Source: an uncultured Lentisphaeria bacterium
Lineage (GTDB): Bacteria > Verrucomicrobiota > Lentisphaeria > Victivallales > Victivallaceae
Reading direction: 5' to 3'
Length of the DNA stretch: 34,040 nt
Assembly: GCA_903840185.1 (NCBI GenBank)
Contig: CAIMFA010000839.1
Location: 1-34,040, forward strand
The translations under genes and the position numbers were made by a program. Numbering within the stretch: the stretch's first letter is position 1; each line of letters begins with the position of its first letter. Shown here one piece after another: positions 7,230 through 16,292 of the stretch. The notes beneath the pieces were generated by a model. It was not told the DNA's origin. It saw only the letters and a list, made by a program, of their open reading frames with translations, and did not search any database.

Positions 7230-10200
7230 CATTATTCTCCACGGCCATCTCCGCGGCAATTTTTTTCAGTTCCGTAAAATCCAGTTTGCCGCTGCCGAGC
7301 ATCGGAATTTCCTCCACATAGTAAAAGTTTTCCGGGCGCGGAATCCACAGATTCGGCAAATCACGGCTCCGCAGTTCCCTGACAATATTTTGCGGGTCAA
7401 GCGTCTTATCCGAGTAAATGACGACCAGCTTCTCGCCTTTTTTACTGTCTTCCGCTCCGCACACCGCGATGCAGCGCGTTTCGGAGTGAATTATCTCATT
7501 GATCTCCTTCTCCAGCAGCTCATGCGGCACCATTTCCCCGGCAATCTTGCTGAACCTGGAAAGCCGGCCGGTGATAGTAATATAACCCCGGTCGTTCATG
7601 TGCGCAATGTCGCCGGTAAGATACCAGCCGTCACGGATGACTTCGGCGGTCTTTGCCGGGTCGTTAAGATACCCCTGCATCACGGTCGGCCCTTTAACGA
7701 CGAGCAGGCCGTCAATATCCGGCGGACGGAGTTCAAATGTATCCGGATCAACGATTTTAGCGCAGATGCCGGGCATCGGCGTGCCGATGCTGCCCCGTTT
7801 GCCGACGCTGGTGCCCAGGTCGAGAACCGAACTGGCGACGTTGATCGAGACCACCGGCGAGAGCTCGGAGCAGCCGTAGCCTTCGGCCACGGCAAGACCC
7901 GTCATTTCCTGGAACTTGTCGGCGATGTCGTTGCGCAGCTTCTCCGCGCCGCTGATCACCAGCCGGAGCGAGGCAAAGTCTTCAGGATCGCAGCGGCGCA
8001 TGTATGCCTGCAGAAACCCGGGAGTAGCCATCAGCGCTGTCAGTTTATTGTTGCGGATCGCCTGGCCGACGGTCTGCGCGTCCAGCGGGTTGGGAATGTA
8101 AACCACTTCCGCGCTGTAAACGATCGGCAGCCACAGACAGACCGTCAGACCGAAGGAATGAAATATTGGCAGATTGCCGACCACCTTGTCCGAATTCCGC
8201 CAGTTCATGATGCGGATGAACGAAAATAAATCGCTGTTGATGTTGTGGTGCGACAGCATGATCCCTTTCGGGATGCCGGTGGAGCCGCTGGAGAAAATCA
8301 CCACGCCGGTGCGGTAGACGTCGCGATGGCTGACCGGCGAAAGCAGTTTCATCAAAATTACCCGCGGTATCAGCAGCGCCGCCAGGAACGCCTGAATCTT
8401 TTTAGCCTTCGTGATCTTCGGTGCGAATCCCTCCAGAAACACCATCTGCGGAAACGGCTCCATTTTCAGTTTGGCTAAAAACATTTTACTTGTCAGAATG
8501 CAGTGCAGTCCGGCCTGTTCAATGGCGATGCGGTTGGATTCGCGGGATGCGGTGAAATTAAGCAGGGCCGGTACTTTATCAGCCATCATCACCGCCAGGA
8601 CGGAAACCGCCGCCGCCGCGCAGTTCGGCATCATCACGCCGACATATTTATCCTCCGCCGGGGCCAGCTTGCGGATTTCCCGGCTCAGCAGCATGGCCTT
8701 CACGAACAGCGGCAAATTGCGGAATTCCTTCTGTTCGGCGCCGTTGAACTCCTTGATCAGTTTGCGGAACGGATGCCGCGTCGCCTGCCAGGCGAACTGG
8801 CTGTGCAGCGGCCGTTCATGTCCGTCAGGGATGCGCTCCGTTTCGGCGGCCATTTCCGACAGCACCAGCCGTATCTCGTAACCGGAGAGATCTTTGCTCA
8901 TCGGTTTGCCGATGGTGATCGAGGCCGGATGCCGCAATTGCAGCGGCATCCGCAGCTTTATTTTACCGTAATAATAGGTGAAAATAAATCCCCACAGCAT
9001 CCCCAGCCGCACCGGGATCACCGGCACTTCCAGTTCGGGCGGTATCATCGAGGAAATACCTTTCCGGAAGTTCATCATAATCCCGTTGCGCGTGATCCCG
9101 CCTTCCGGAAAAACACAGACGATTTCGCCTTGCCGCAGCAATTCATGCGTCTTCAGGAAAAGCTGATGCAGCTGTTTAGGCTTGGCCGCCGGAACTTCAA
9201 TAAATCCCGCCCACTTCACAAACGGATACAGCCAAGGATAGCGGTAGAAGGTTTCATGCATCATAAAATGCACCGGCCGCGACGTGCAGCGCGAAATCAG
9301 CAGCGCATCAACAAATGAAACATGGTTGGCCACCAGCAGCACCGGCCCCTCCTCCGGAATATTCTCCTCCCCGTAAGTCCGCACCCGCAGCAGCGTATGC
9401 GAAAGCACCAGCCCCGCCAGCCGCCACAAAAACCGCGGCTCCCGCCAGAATACGACAAGCGCGAATAAAACAGCGAAAGCCAGAACACTCCAAAAGCAAT
9501 ATCCAACAGACTTATTGCCGTTGGCTTCAATTGCGAGTAATATACCAGCAAATAAAAGAAATGTTATCATTGTTGCAATGCTCTGAATAGCAAAAAAACG
9601 ACATCGACGTGCAGCATCTATAAATCGTAGCTGGTATGCTCTAACAGGAGTCAACGCCAAGCTGGCAAAAGCCCAAAGAATTGCAGAAAACAACAATGCT
9701 GGAAACATAGATATATATACAAGCATTGGAAAAATAATCATGCCAGCCAAACCAAGTGGAACTAATCCTAACTCAACATGACCGCGCGAAAGACGTGTTG
9801 CCGCGAAACACCCAACAACCATTCCTAGTATTTGTGACATTAGCATATAGACCGCACTTGATCGTGAAGAAAAAGATGCCCCAAAAACACCCAAAGCATA
9901 GATTTGAAAAAACAATAATGCTCCAATAATATATGCTTCTATAAGGATGAGTATCGGAATCATGCGGGCACTGGGCTCATTATATGGAATTGGTTTGCTT
10001 TCAACGGACTTTACGCATGGTATTTTTATAGCGAAAAATAGATCAATTATTGCAAATGCAATCCATATGCATCCAGCAGTACATGTCAATTTATCAAAAT
10101 AAAACCCTGTAATTGAACCAATAATTATAGCGGTAAAATTTACAAAAAGAAATATTCCAGCTATTTTTGAATATGCCTTCATTGGAAAAATATCTGGAAT

Positions 10201-10569
10201 TACACCTTTTATTGCCACAGAGCAAGCTACATTTTCGAGGCCTAACAGAAACACAAGAGAAAGTAATATCGGAAATACACCGCCTTTAAAAAAACTCAGA
10301 CAGCAACTAAATATAAAGAGAAAGATTATAATTTCACATAGCTTCGCTTTAACAATAAAACTCTTACAGGCAATTTGAATATTATAAAAACGAATAATCC
10401 ATGGAAATATCAGGAATGGCGCAAAATAACATCCTAACACAGCGAATACAAAAAGTGAAGAACCATCAGTTGGAATAGAGAATATACATGTAAACACACT
10501 AACCGTACTGCAGAAAGCCATTCCGGCGAATGGGAAGATGCTGGCTTGACTAGGTTGGTTCTCTGCCAT
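7222..10569 (-). CDS. aas: Aas-like trifunctional protein: MFS (LplT-like) transporter + PlsC acyltransferase + acyl-ACP/AMP-forming ligase
   Basis: 1115 aa. N-terminal ~12-TM MFS; VANHVSFVDALLISR (HxxxxD of PlsC), VFPEGGITRNG; FSSGSTGIPKGIMLSHHN AMP-binding motif and GWYLTGDIAHMNDRGYITITGR ligase motif. Confidence 0.88.
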   Translation of the reverse strand: MAENQPSQASIFPFAGMAFCSTVSVFTCIFSIPTDGSSLFVFAVLGCYFAPFLIFPWIIRFYNIQIACKSFIVKAKLCEIIIFLFIFSCCLSFFKGGVFPILLSLVFLLGLENVACSVAIKGVIPDIFPMKAYSKIAGIFLFVNFTAIIIGSITGFYFDKLTCTAGCIWIAFAIIDLFFAIKIPCVKSVESKPIPYNEPSARMIPILILIEAYIIGALLFFQIYALGVFGASFSSRSSAVYMLMSQILGMVVGCFAATRLSRGHVELGLVPLGLAGMIIFPMLVYISMFPALLFSAILWAFASLALTPVRAYQLRFIDAARRCRFFAIQSIATMITFLLFAGILLAIEANGNKSVGYCFWSVLAFAVLFALVVFWREPRFLWRLAGLVLSHTLLRVRTYGEENIPEEGPVLLVANHVSFVDALLISRCTSRPVHFMMHETFYRYPWLYPFVKWAGFIEVPAAKPKQLHQLFLKTHELLRQGEIVCVFPEGGITRNGIMMNFRKGISSMIPPELEVPVIPVRLGMLWGFIFTYYYGKIKLRMPLQLRHPASITIGKPMSKDLSGYEIRLVLSEMAAETERIPDGHERPLHSQFAWQATRHPFRKLIKEFNGAEQKEFRNLPLFVKAMLLSREIRKLAPAEDKYVGVMMPNCAAAAVSVLAVMMADKVPALLNFTASRESNRIAIEQAGLHCILTSKMFLAKLKMEPFPQMVFLEGFAPKITKAKKIQAFLAALLIPRVILMKLLSPVSHRDVYRTGVVIFSSGSTGIPKGIMLSHHNINSDLFSFIRIMNWRNSDKVVGNLPIFHSFGLTVCLWLPIVYSAEVVYIPNPLDAQTVGQAIRNNKLTALMATPGFLQAYMRRCDPEDFASLRLVISGAEKLRNDIADKFQEMTGLAVAEGYGCSELSPVVSINVASSVLDLGTSVGKRGSIGTPMPGICAKIVDPDTFELRPPDIDGLLVVKGPTVMQGYLNDPAKTAEVIRDGWYLTGDIAHMNDRGYITITGRLSRFSKIAGEMVPHELLEKEINEIIHSETRCIAVCGAEDSKKGEKLVVIYSDKTLDPQNIVRELRSRDLPNLWIPRPENFYYVEEIPMLGSGKLDFTELKKIAAEMAVENNDV

Positions 10570-10595
10570 GCTGCAAGGATTTCCTTTGTGTATTG

Positions 10596-10627
10596 CTAAC
10601 TATCAGGTTAGTCCCGCGACTGCGGGA
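10596..10627 (-). promoter_or_regulatory. Two adjacent short hairpins between the LysM gene and the aas-like gene (possible attenuator or processing site)
   Basis: CTAAC-tatcag-GTTAG and TCCCGC-GACT-GCGGGA in the 79-bp gap. Confidence 0.4.
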
Positions 10628-10648
10628 TGCCTTTGTAATTAACTTATC

Positions 10649-11257
10649 TTAATCTTTTTTCGGGATATACAGTACCTGGCCGGTGCGGATGGAATCACTT
10701 TTCATCCGGTTGGCTTTCCTGATCTCGTCAATTTTGACTTTATGCGCTTTGGCAATGGTATTCAGAGAATCCCCGGATTCCACGGTATATTTTACAAAAG
10801 GCCCGGCACCGGCGGGGATGGAAACGTTGGCGGCGACGGTATCGTTGATAACTTTGGTAGTCTGCTCGGCAATTACATTGACCAGCTTGTTCAATTCCTC
10901 CTGCCGGGCGGCCTTGTCGTCTTCGATCTTCTTATTCAATTCAAGAATCTGCCTGATGAGTTCCTGATTGCTCTGCTCCAGCGCCTGATTGCGTTTTACC
11001 AAATCCTGGCAGCGCAAATCGAGGTCGGAGACCTGGCTCTGAACCCCGTCAATGCGGTTGGTGTTTCTGGTGGTGTCATCCTGCAGTTGTTTCACGTTCC
11101 GGGCAAGCTGTTTATTCGCGCGGCTGTTATCACTGGAACTGGCGGATAGTTCGCGAAGTTTGACCTGCTCTTCCGATTCAGACGAATTAAACATGGCGCA
11201 TCCGCTCACCAGCAAAGCGGTTGACAGAAACGCGGCGATGGTTAAAACACGGTTCAT
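10649..11257 (-). CDS. LysM-domain lipoprotein with coiled-coil
   Basis: Signal peptide with lipobox LLVSGC; central coiled coil; C-terminal YTVESGDSLNTIAKAHKVKIDEIRKANRMKSDSIRTGQVLYIP (LysM). Confidence 0.88.
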   Translation of the reverse strand: MNRVLTIAAFLSTALLVSGCAMFNSSESEEQVKLRELSASSSDNSRANKQLARNVKQLQDDTTRNTNRIDGVQSQVSDLDLRCQDLVKRNQALEQSNQELIRQILELNKKIEDDKAARQEELNKLVNVIAEQTTKVINDTVAANVSIPAGAGPFVKYTVESGDSLNTIAKAHKVKIDEIRKANRMKSDSIRTGQVLYIPKKD

Positions 11258-11343
11258 CTTTTCTCCATATATTTATAATTTTTTTACAGTTGAAAATATA
11301 GCGATACCGCCTGAATTTACAATCGCCTGGGTAATTTTTCAGT

Positions 11344-12531
11344 TCAAATATTGAACCACGGCAGTACCTTGAAACCCTGCCTGATATAGCTCTCTTCTCC
11401 GCCGTAAACCAGAGCGCCGGATTTTATGGATGTCATTTCCTGCCACAATTTCAGTCCGTTGAACATATCCGAGGCGATTGTGGCGCCGGATTTAATTTCG
11501 ATTGGATACAGTTTTTCTCCGTATCCAATCACAATATCAATTTCATGTCCGGATGAATCGCGCCAATAGTAAAGTGGCGGCTCGGTTCCCATGTTGAAAC
11601 ATTCTTTGGCCAGTTCCGCTACCACTAGCGTCTCAAAAATCGCGCCTCTGCTGCTGTGGCTCACCAGTTCTCCGGAAGTGCGGATTCCAAGCAGGTAACA
11701 GAGCAGGCCGGTGTCAATGAAATACAGTTTTGGACTTTTGATTATCCGCTTGTTGAAATTTTGATAATACGGTTGCAAAGTCATAACGATAAAACTGGCT
11801 TTCAATACGGACAACCAGCGTTTGACCGTAACCATGGAAATTCCGCAGTCAGCGGCAAGCGAGGAATAATTCAGAATCTGTCCGGAGCGTCCGGCGCAAA
11901 GCCGGAGAAAACGCTCAAAAGTCTCAAGATCGCCGATGTTAATCAGATTTCGCACATCCCGTTCAAGATAAGTTTGCGTATACTGCCCCAGCCAGTCAAA
12001 GGGGGAATAGCCCCGGTCATGCACTGGCGGGTAAAAACCGCGCTGCATGACCTGGTTAAGCTCGAGACTGTCCGGTTTCTTCTCCGTTTTTTGCTCGCTG
12101 AATGCAAATACGTCCATCGGGGCATAGCCGGCAAGTTCGCGCAGCGAAAACGGCAGCAGATGAAATATTGCACAACGTCCCGCCAGTGACTGGGAGACGG
12201 CTTCCATAAGGAGAAAATTTTGCGATCCGGTAAGAATGAAACGCCCGGGAATTTTTTCCGCATCGACAATCGGCATCAGATAAGAGAATAATTGAGGCAC
12301 GCGCTGAATTTCATCCAGAATGACCGGAGTTTTGAACTGGGCAAGAAAACCGTTTGGATCTTCAATCGCAAAATTACGGACATCCGGTTTTTCCAGATTC
12401 ACATAAGCGTAGCCTTTGAATAAATCAAGACAAAGAGTAGTTTTACCCGATTGCCTGGGGCCAGTCAAAGCGATAACCGGATATTGCGCAACCGCTTTTT
12501 TTAACGCTTCGGCAAGAAAACGTTTAATCAT
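11344..12531 (-). CDS. AAA-family ATPase with C-terminal DUF4143-like domain
   Basis: Walker A ALTGPRQSGKTTL; VILDEIQRVPQLF; LTGSQNFLL; C-terminal YYWRDSSGHEIDIVIGYGEKLYPIEIKSG nuclease-like DUF4143 signature. Confidence 0.9.
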   Translation of the reverse strand: MIKRFLAEALKKAVAQYPVIALTGPRQSGKTTLCLDLFKGYAYVNLEKPDVRNFAIEDPNGFLAQFKTPVILDEIQRVPQLFSYLMPIVDAEKIPGRFILTGSQNFLLMEAVSQSLAGRCAIFHLLPFSLRELAGYAPMDVFAFSEQKTEKKPDSLELNQVMQRGFYPPVHDRGYSPFDWLGQYTQTYLERDVRNLINIGDLETFERFLRLCAGRSGQILNYSSLAADCGISMVTVKRWLSVLKASFIVMTLQPYYQNFNKRIIKSPKLYFIDTGLLCYLLGIRTSGELVSHSSRGAIFETLVVAELAKECFNMGTEPPLYYWRDSSGHEIDIVIGYGEKLYPIEIKSGATIASDMFNGLKLWQEMTSIKSGALVYGGEESYIRQGFKVLPWFNI

Positions 12532-12606
12532 GATATGGCCTCTTTGTAATTTTATCTTTAGTATATTAAAATTACATGTTTATAAAAAATGTCAAGCTCA
12601 AAGTCT

Positions 12607-12637
12607 TGCAAATCTAACATTGAATGTTAAATTTGCA
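12607..12637. promoter_or_regulatory. 31-bp near-perfect palindrome in divergent intergenic region
   Basis: TGCAAATCTAACATT-G-AATGTTAAATTTGCA: 15-bp arms, one mismatch, between minus-strand ATPase (start 12531) and plus-strand isomerase. Confidence 0.6.
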
Positions 12638-12702
12638 GGAAATAAATATATGATTTTGCGCAGACCAGGTGATGAAGACCAGCATATTTCTTCCAAAAAT
12701 AT

Positions 12703-12730
12703 TTGACTGACAGGGTTCAAGGCGTATTTT
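12703..12730 (+). promoter_or_regulatory. Possible sigma70-like promoter
   Basis: TTGACT - 16 bp - TATTTT upstream of the 12800 start. Confidence 0.3.
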
Positions 12731-12799
12731 TACAATATGAATTTATTACAAACAAACTCCGGGATGAACTGCCGTCCTGAAATAGAAGGTGTGACTCAA

Positions 12800-13564
12800 A
12801 TGTTTAAAAATGGTCTGGTCTCAATATCTTTCAGAAAATTTTCTCCTGAAAAAATAGTACAAATGTGCGCCAAAGCCGGTTTGGACGGGATTGAATGGGG
12901 CGGCGATGTTCATGTGCCGCACGGCGATCTCCAGACGGCCGCGACGGTGCGGAAAATAACCGCCGGCGCGGGACTGCATGTTGCCGCCTACGGCTCCTAT
13001 TACCGCGCCGGCGTCAGCGAACAGGCCGGACTGGCATTTGAAGATGTGCTGGCCTCCGCGGTCGAACTGAAAACGCCGACCATCCGGTTATGGGCAGGCG
13101 GACAGGGGTCGTCGGAGGCAGGCGAAGCCGGACGCATCGGAGTCATTGACGACCTCCGCCGGATTGACGCAATGGCACGGAAAGCAAATATTTCGGTAAG
13201 CCTGGAATTTCACGGCGGAACCCTGACCGACACCAACGCGTCCACAGTCAGGCTGATGGATGAGTTGAGCGGAACGAACATCTGCTTTTACTGGCAGCCG
13301 CCGGTAAACCAGCCGTTTGAATACTGCCGCGACGGGCTTTCGGCCGTGCTGCCGCGGTTGACCAATATCCATGCCTTTCACTGGATGAATACGGAAAGGC
13401 GTCCGCTGGCGGAAGGCATTCCGAACTGGAAAAAATATCTGGAGACGGCAGCCGCTGACGGCAGAGATCACTATGTCATGCTGGAATTTGTTCTGGAAGA
13501 CAGCGAAACCCAGTTCTATGCCGATGCCGCAATCCTTAAAGAATTGACTGAACCGTACGATTGA
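12800..13564 (+). CDS. Sugar phosphate isomerase/epimerase (xylose isomerase-like TIM barrel)
   Basis: MFKNGLVSISFRKFSPEKIVQMCAKAGLDGIEWGGDVHVPHGD..., SLEFHGGTLTDT, FYWQPP. ORF track start is 12737; internal ATG at 12800 has AAGGTG upstream. Confidence 0.8.
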   Translation: MFKNGLVSISFRKFSPEKIVQMCAKAGLDGIEWGGDVHVPHGDLQTAATVRKITAGAGLHVAAYGSYYRAGVSEQAGLAFEDVLASAVELKTPTIRLWAGGQGSSEAGEAGRIGVIDDLRRIDAMARKANISVSLEFHGGTLTDTNASTVRLMDELSGTNICFYWQPPVNQPFEYCRDGLSAVLPRLTNIHAFHWMNTERRPLAEGIPNWKKYLETAAADGRDHYVMLEFVLEDSETQFYADAAILKELTEPYD

Positions 13565-13589
13565 CCGGTTGTAAACAAAGGGAGTAATC

Positions 13590-14381
13590 ATGGCGGATCA
13601 ACAGAGAATAGTCGGTGTCAGCACCGAAAGAAACTCCGGATACTGTCTATATCTGGTGCTGATTTTCCTGATTGCGGCGACGGCGCTGGTCTATATCGCA
13701 TATCTGATGGTTTCCTCTCCGGCGCGCACCATGGATTCAGCATTGATCAATGCGAAGAAACTGCTGCAGACGGAAATAAAGATTACGGAAAAGATCACCA
13801 GCGAGTTCAGCACCATCACCAGCACACAAGACCTGGTTGTATGCTCGGAAAACAGTTTTCTGTCGGATTTTAAAACCATCGCGGTTACGAAACTCGGAGT
13901 TACCAGCAAAGGCTATTTTGCGCTGAGAGTGCCGGTGAAATTTTACTTCTATGTGCCGGTTAATGACCGCAGGCAGTGGCATTTCAAATACAGTGACGGA
14001 ACGGTCTGGGTTGACGTCCCGGAACTGAAATGGCAGGAGCCGAATATCAAGTGGCGCGATTCGGAGGAATTTATTTACGGCGGCCTGCTGATAGACAGCC
14101 AGAAATCATCCGAAGAATTGAAAGACATGATACTAAAGCAGGCCAACATATCCGCGGCGGCCGGAGCCAGATCTGACAATGTCCGTCACGCCGCCCGCAT
14201 CAGCCTCGCCAAATTCCTGAATGAATGGCTTTTAGTGAAATTGAAAAATGAATTGCAGATTAATTCCGTCGCCATAAAATTCAATGACGAAAAAAATTAT
14301 CCGCCGGTGCTGTTCGCGGTTGCCAGGCCGCGGCAGTTCATTGAAAAAAGTGAGCCGCCGGCCAGTATCGAGAATAAGTAG
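13590..14381 (+). CDS. Hypothetical membrane-anchored protein
   Basis: 263 aa, single N-terminal TM (CLYLVLIFLIAATALVYIAYLMV), RBS-like GGGAG upstream; no confident family. Confidence 0.7.
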   Translation: MADQQRIVGVSTERNSGYCLYLVLIFLIAATALVYIAYLMVSSPARTMDSALINAKKLLQTEIKITEKITSEFSTITSTQDLVVCSENSFLSDFKTIAVTKLGVTSKGYFALRVPVKFYFYVPVNDRRQWHFKYSDGTVWVDVPELKWQEPNIKWRDSEEFIYGGLLIDSQKSSEELKDMILKQANISAAAGARSDNVRHAARISLAKFLNEWLLVKLKNELQINSVAIKFNDEKNYPPVLFAVARPRQFIEKSEPPASIENK

Positions 14382-14411
14382 ATTTATTAAGTAACCTGGT
14401 CATACGTTCTT

Positions 14412-14577
14412 TATGATTGCGCAGCAATCTTTGGAGTGCGAAGCCACTGCTTCGCTTTGGATAACGCCGGAAACAGCTTTTTCCGTTATCTGGCTATGGT
14501 AGAGTGGATGGCTCTGACCACAAATAACCAAAGCGACGCAGGGTCGCCGCAGTCCAAAGTCAGGCCGGAGTGCCTGA
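14412..14577. repeat. REP/BIME-like multi-hairpin intergenic element, copy 2
   Basis: GATTGC-GCA-GCAATC, arm CTTTGGAGTGCGAAGCCACTGCTTCGCTTTGG (14429-14460), inverted arm CCAAAGCGACGCAGGGTCGCCGCAGTCCAAAG (14528-14559), TCAGGCCGGAGTGCCTGA (14560-14577). Confidence 0.85.
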
Positions 14578-14625
14578 CATGAAAATTCCGGAAAAGCCGG
14601 TTATACTCAACTAGAGGATGTTAAG

Positions 14626-14955
14626 ATGAATAAATTCCTGCAGACAATCGGACTTGACCCGCTGGTGGCGTTTGCGGTTGTCGCCATTGATTTCATGCTG
14701 TTCGGGACGGATGCCACCGGCGTCGGCTGGATAATTTCCTGCTTTGTCGGTTTGCTGCTGATCGTTCCCAGCGCCCTGCTTCAGCATTTTTCATTCGGCG
14801 ACAAATGGCCTGCCGCCTTCGCTAAAGGGGTCATCGTCGGCATTTTAACCGCAATTCCGACGCCGCTGCCGTCAGTTGTGACTTTCTCCGTCGGCGTGGC
14901 CGGCCTGCTCTCGCAAATCAAAAGGAACCAGTTGCCGCCGGGAAAAGGTAAATAA
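14626..14955 (+). CDS. Small integral membrane protein (109 aa)
   Basis: Three hydrophobic segments; ATG preceded by AGAGGATG RBS-like sequence. Confidence 0.7.
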   Translation: MNKFLQTIGLDPLVAFAVVAIDFMLFGTDATGVGWIISCFVGLLLIVPSALLQHFSFGDKWPAAFAKGVIVGILTAIPTPLPSVVTFSVGVAGLLSQIKRNQLPPGKGK

Positions 14956-14963
14956 GACAGGGG

Positions 14964-15065
14964 AGTCAGAAGTCAGAAGTCAGGAGTCAGAATAATACTG
15001 AAGACTGAAGACTGAAGACTGAAGACTGAAGACTGAAGACTGAAGACTGAAGACTGAAGACTGAA
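14964..15065. repeat. Two adjacent heptanucleotide tandem arrays: (AGTCAGA)4 and (ACTGAAG)~9.9
   Basis: AGTCAGA units at 14964-14991, ACTGAAG units at 14997-15065; explains the spurious ...QSSVFSLQSSVFSLQ... ORF on minus. Confidence 0.95.
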
Positions 15066-15077
15066 TGATGGCTAAAC

Positions 15078-15142
15078 CCAATATCCAACAATCAATTACC
15101 AACCCTGGAAGGACTGGATCGAACTTGGACATTGGATATTGG
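15078..15142. repeat. Inverted repeat CCAATATCCAA ... TTGGATATTGG
   Basis: Perfect 11-bp arms at 15078-15088 and 15132-15142. Confidence 0.75.
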
Positions 15143-15177
15143 ATATTCGTTTTTAATCCGTAAATTACAGTGAAGAT

Positions 15178-15210
15178 AAAAAAAGACGCCTGGCGTTGAT
15201 TCCAGGCGTC
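15178..15210 (-). terminator. Rho-independent terminator of the Gfo/Idh/MocA gene
   Basis: GACGCCTGG-cgttgatt-CCAGGCGTC with A tract on + (T tract on minus) just past the stop. Confidence 0.88.
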
Positions 15211-15229
15211 CAGTTTTCTACAGGTTAAG

Positions 15230-16285
15230 TCAGCCTTTGCGGGCAAACTCAGTGCCTTTTTTCACCAGTTCAGTAATTCTGACTACTTCCATGCCTTCTT
15301 CAATGGTGATCGGATAAGGCTTGCCTTTGCGTATGGCATTGTACACACCCTGCCAGATGTCATGGACATCGCATTTGGCTTTCGGTGCGACCTTAACGGT
15401 CTTTTCAATCCATTTGAGCACTTCCGCATTGCCGAAAACTCCGTTCAGCGGGGGATTATCGGGATAGGCTTTTATCTTCAGAAATTTCTGTTTCGGGTCA
15501 ATATATTTCAGCGTAATCGAATCGCCTTGAGAGGTCAGCGCGCCCTTCGTGCCGAAAATGACGTATTCAGGTTGTGAAATAGCCGCGCCGCCGCTGATTT
15601 CCAGATCAACTATCCGGCCGTTTTTACCGGTCAGCACGATTTTCAGATGGTCCTCGGCATCGCCGACTGCGGCAATCTTTTTCAAATCGCTCCAGACGTT
15701 CGCGACCGGTGAATCCAGGAAACGCAAAGCATGATCAATGATATGCGGGCCCCAGTTGTTGAGCTGTCCGCCGCCGCATTCCATGAGTGTCTGCCAGTCA
15801 TTCCGGCGCTGATAGCCGTGACGGTGCAGTTTGACTTCATAAACGTCCCCGAGCACGCCGGAGGCGATGATTTCGCGGATGTGGTTGAACGGCGCTTCAT
15901 AGCGGCGGTTGTGCCGCAGAAACAGTTTGCCCGGATATTTTTCCGAGGCTTTCTTCAATTTTTTGGCGTCCGCATAGGTCAGCGCGATTGGTTTTTCCAG
16001 AAACACATATTTGCCAGCCGCCAGCGCCTTGAGCGCATGGGCGGTGTGATCAGGCGAACGGGTGGCGATGGAAACCAGTTCCACTTCCGGGTCTTTCAGA
16101 AACTCTTCCTGATTGCTGTAAAAGCGGCAGGACGGCAGTTTTTCCTTCGACGCCTTAATACGGTCTTTGGCGAGGTCGCAGCCGGCGACAATTTCGAACA
16201 TTTGGGGAAATTTCGAAGCCTCCGCAATATGCATGCAGTGGCCGGCCCGGCCGAGCCCCCAGATACCAACTTTGATCTTTTTCAT
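15230..16285 (-). CDS. Gfo/Idh/MocA-family oxidoreductase
   Basis: MKKIKVGIWGLGRAGHCMHIAEA Rossmann motif; VFLEKPIALTYADAKKL (EKP motif). Confidence 0.93.
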   Translation of the reverse strand: MKKIKVGIWGLGRAGHCMHIAEASKFPQMFEIVAGCDLAKDRIKASKEKLPSCRFYSNQEEFLKDPEVELVSIATRSPDHTAHALKALAAGKYVFLEKPIALTYADAKKLKKASEKYPGKLFLRHNRRYEAPFNHIREIIASGVLGDVYEVKLHRHGYQRRNDWQTLMECGGGQLNNWGPHIIDHALRFLDSPVANVWSDLKKIAAVGDAEDHLKIVLTGKNGRIVDLEISGGAAISQPEYVIFGTKGALTSQGDSITLKYIDPKQKFLKIKAYPDNPPLNGVFGNAEVLKWIEKTVKVAPKAKCDVHDIWQGVYNAIRKGKPYPITIEEGMEVVRITELVKKGTEFARKG

Positions 16286-16292
16286 AGTTTAT

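Noticed and set aside
7186-8229. 347-aa plus-strand ORF (also 8503..9318 and 7598..7879)
   Set aside because: Antisense to the Aas-like gene, which has clear AMP-ligase and PlsC motifs; low-complexity His/Arg-rich translation typical of GC-rich shadow ORFs.
11344-12531. DUF4143 ATPase as a defence/toxin system component
   Set aside because: Stand-alone AAA/DUF4143 genes are widespread and there is no partner gene here; no support for a defence role.
14964-15065. Possible CRISPR array
   Set aside because: Pure 7-bp tandem units without 23-47-bp repeats or unique spacers, and no cas genes nearby.
14980-15246. 88-aa minus-strand ORF with (SSVFSLQ)n repeats
   Set aside because: Artefact of reading through the ACTGAAG heptamer array; 7-bp unit gives a 7-aa period automatically.
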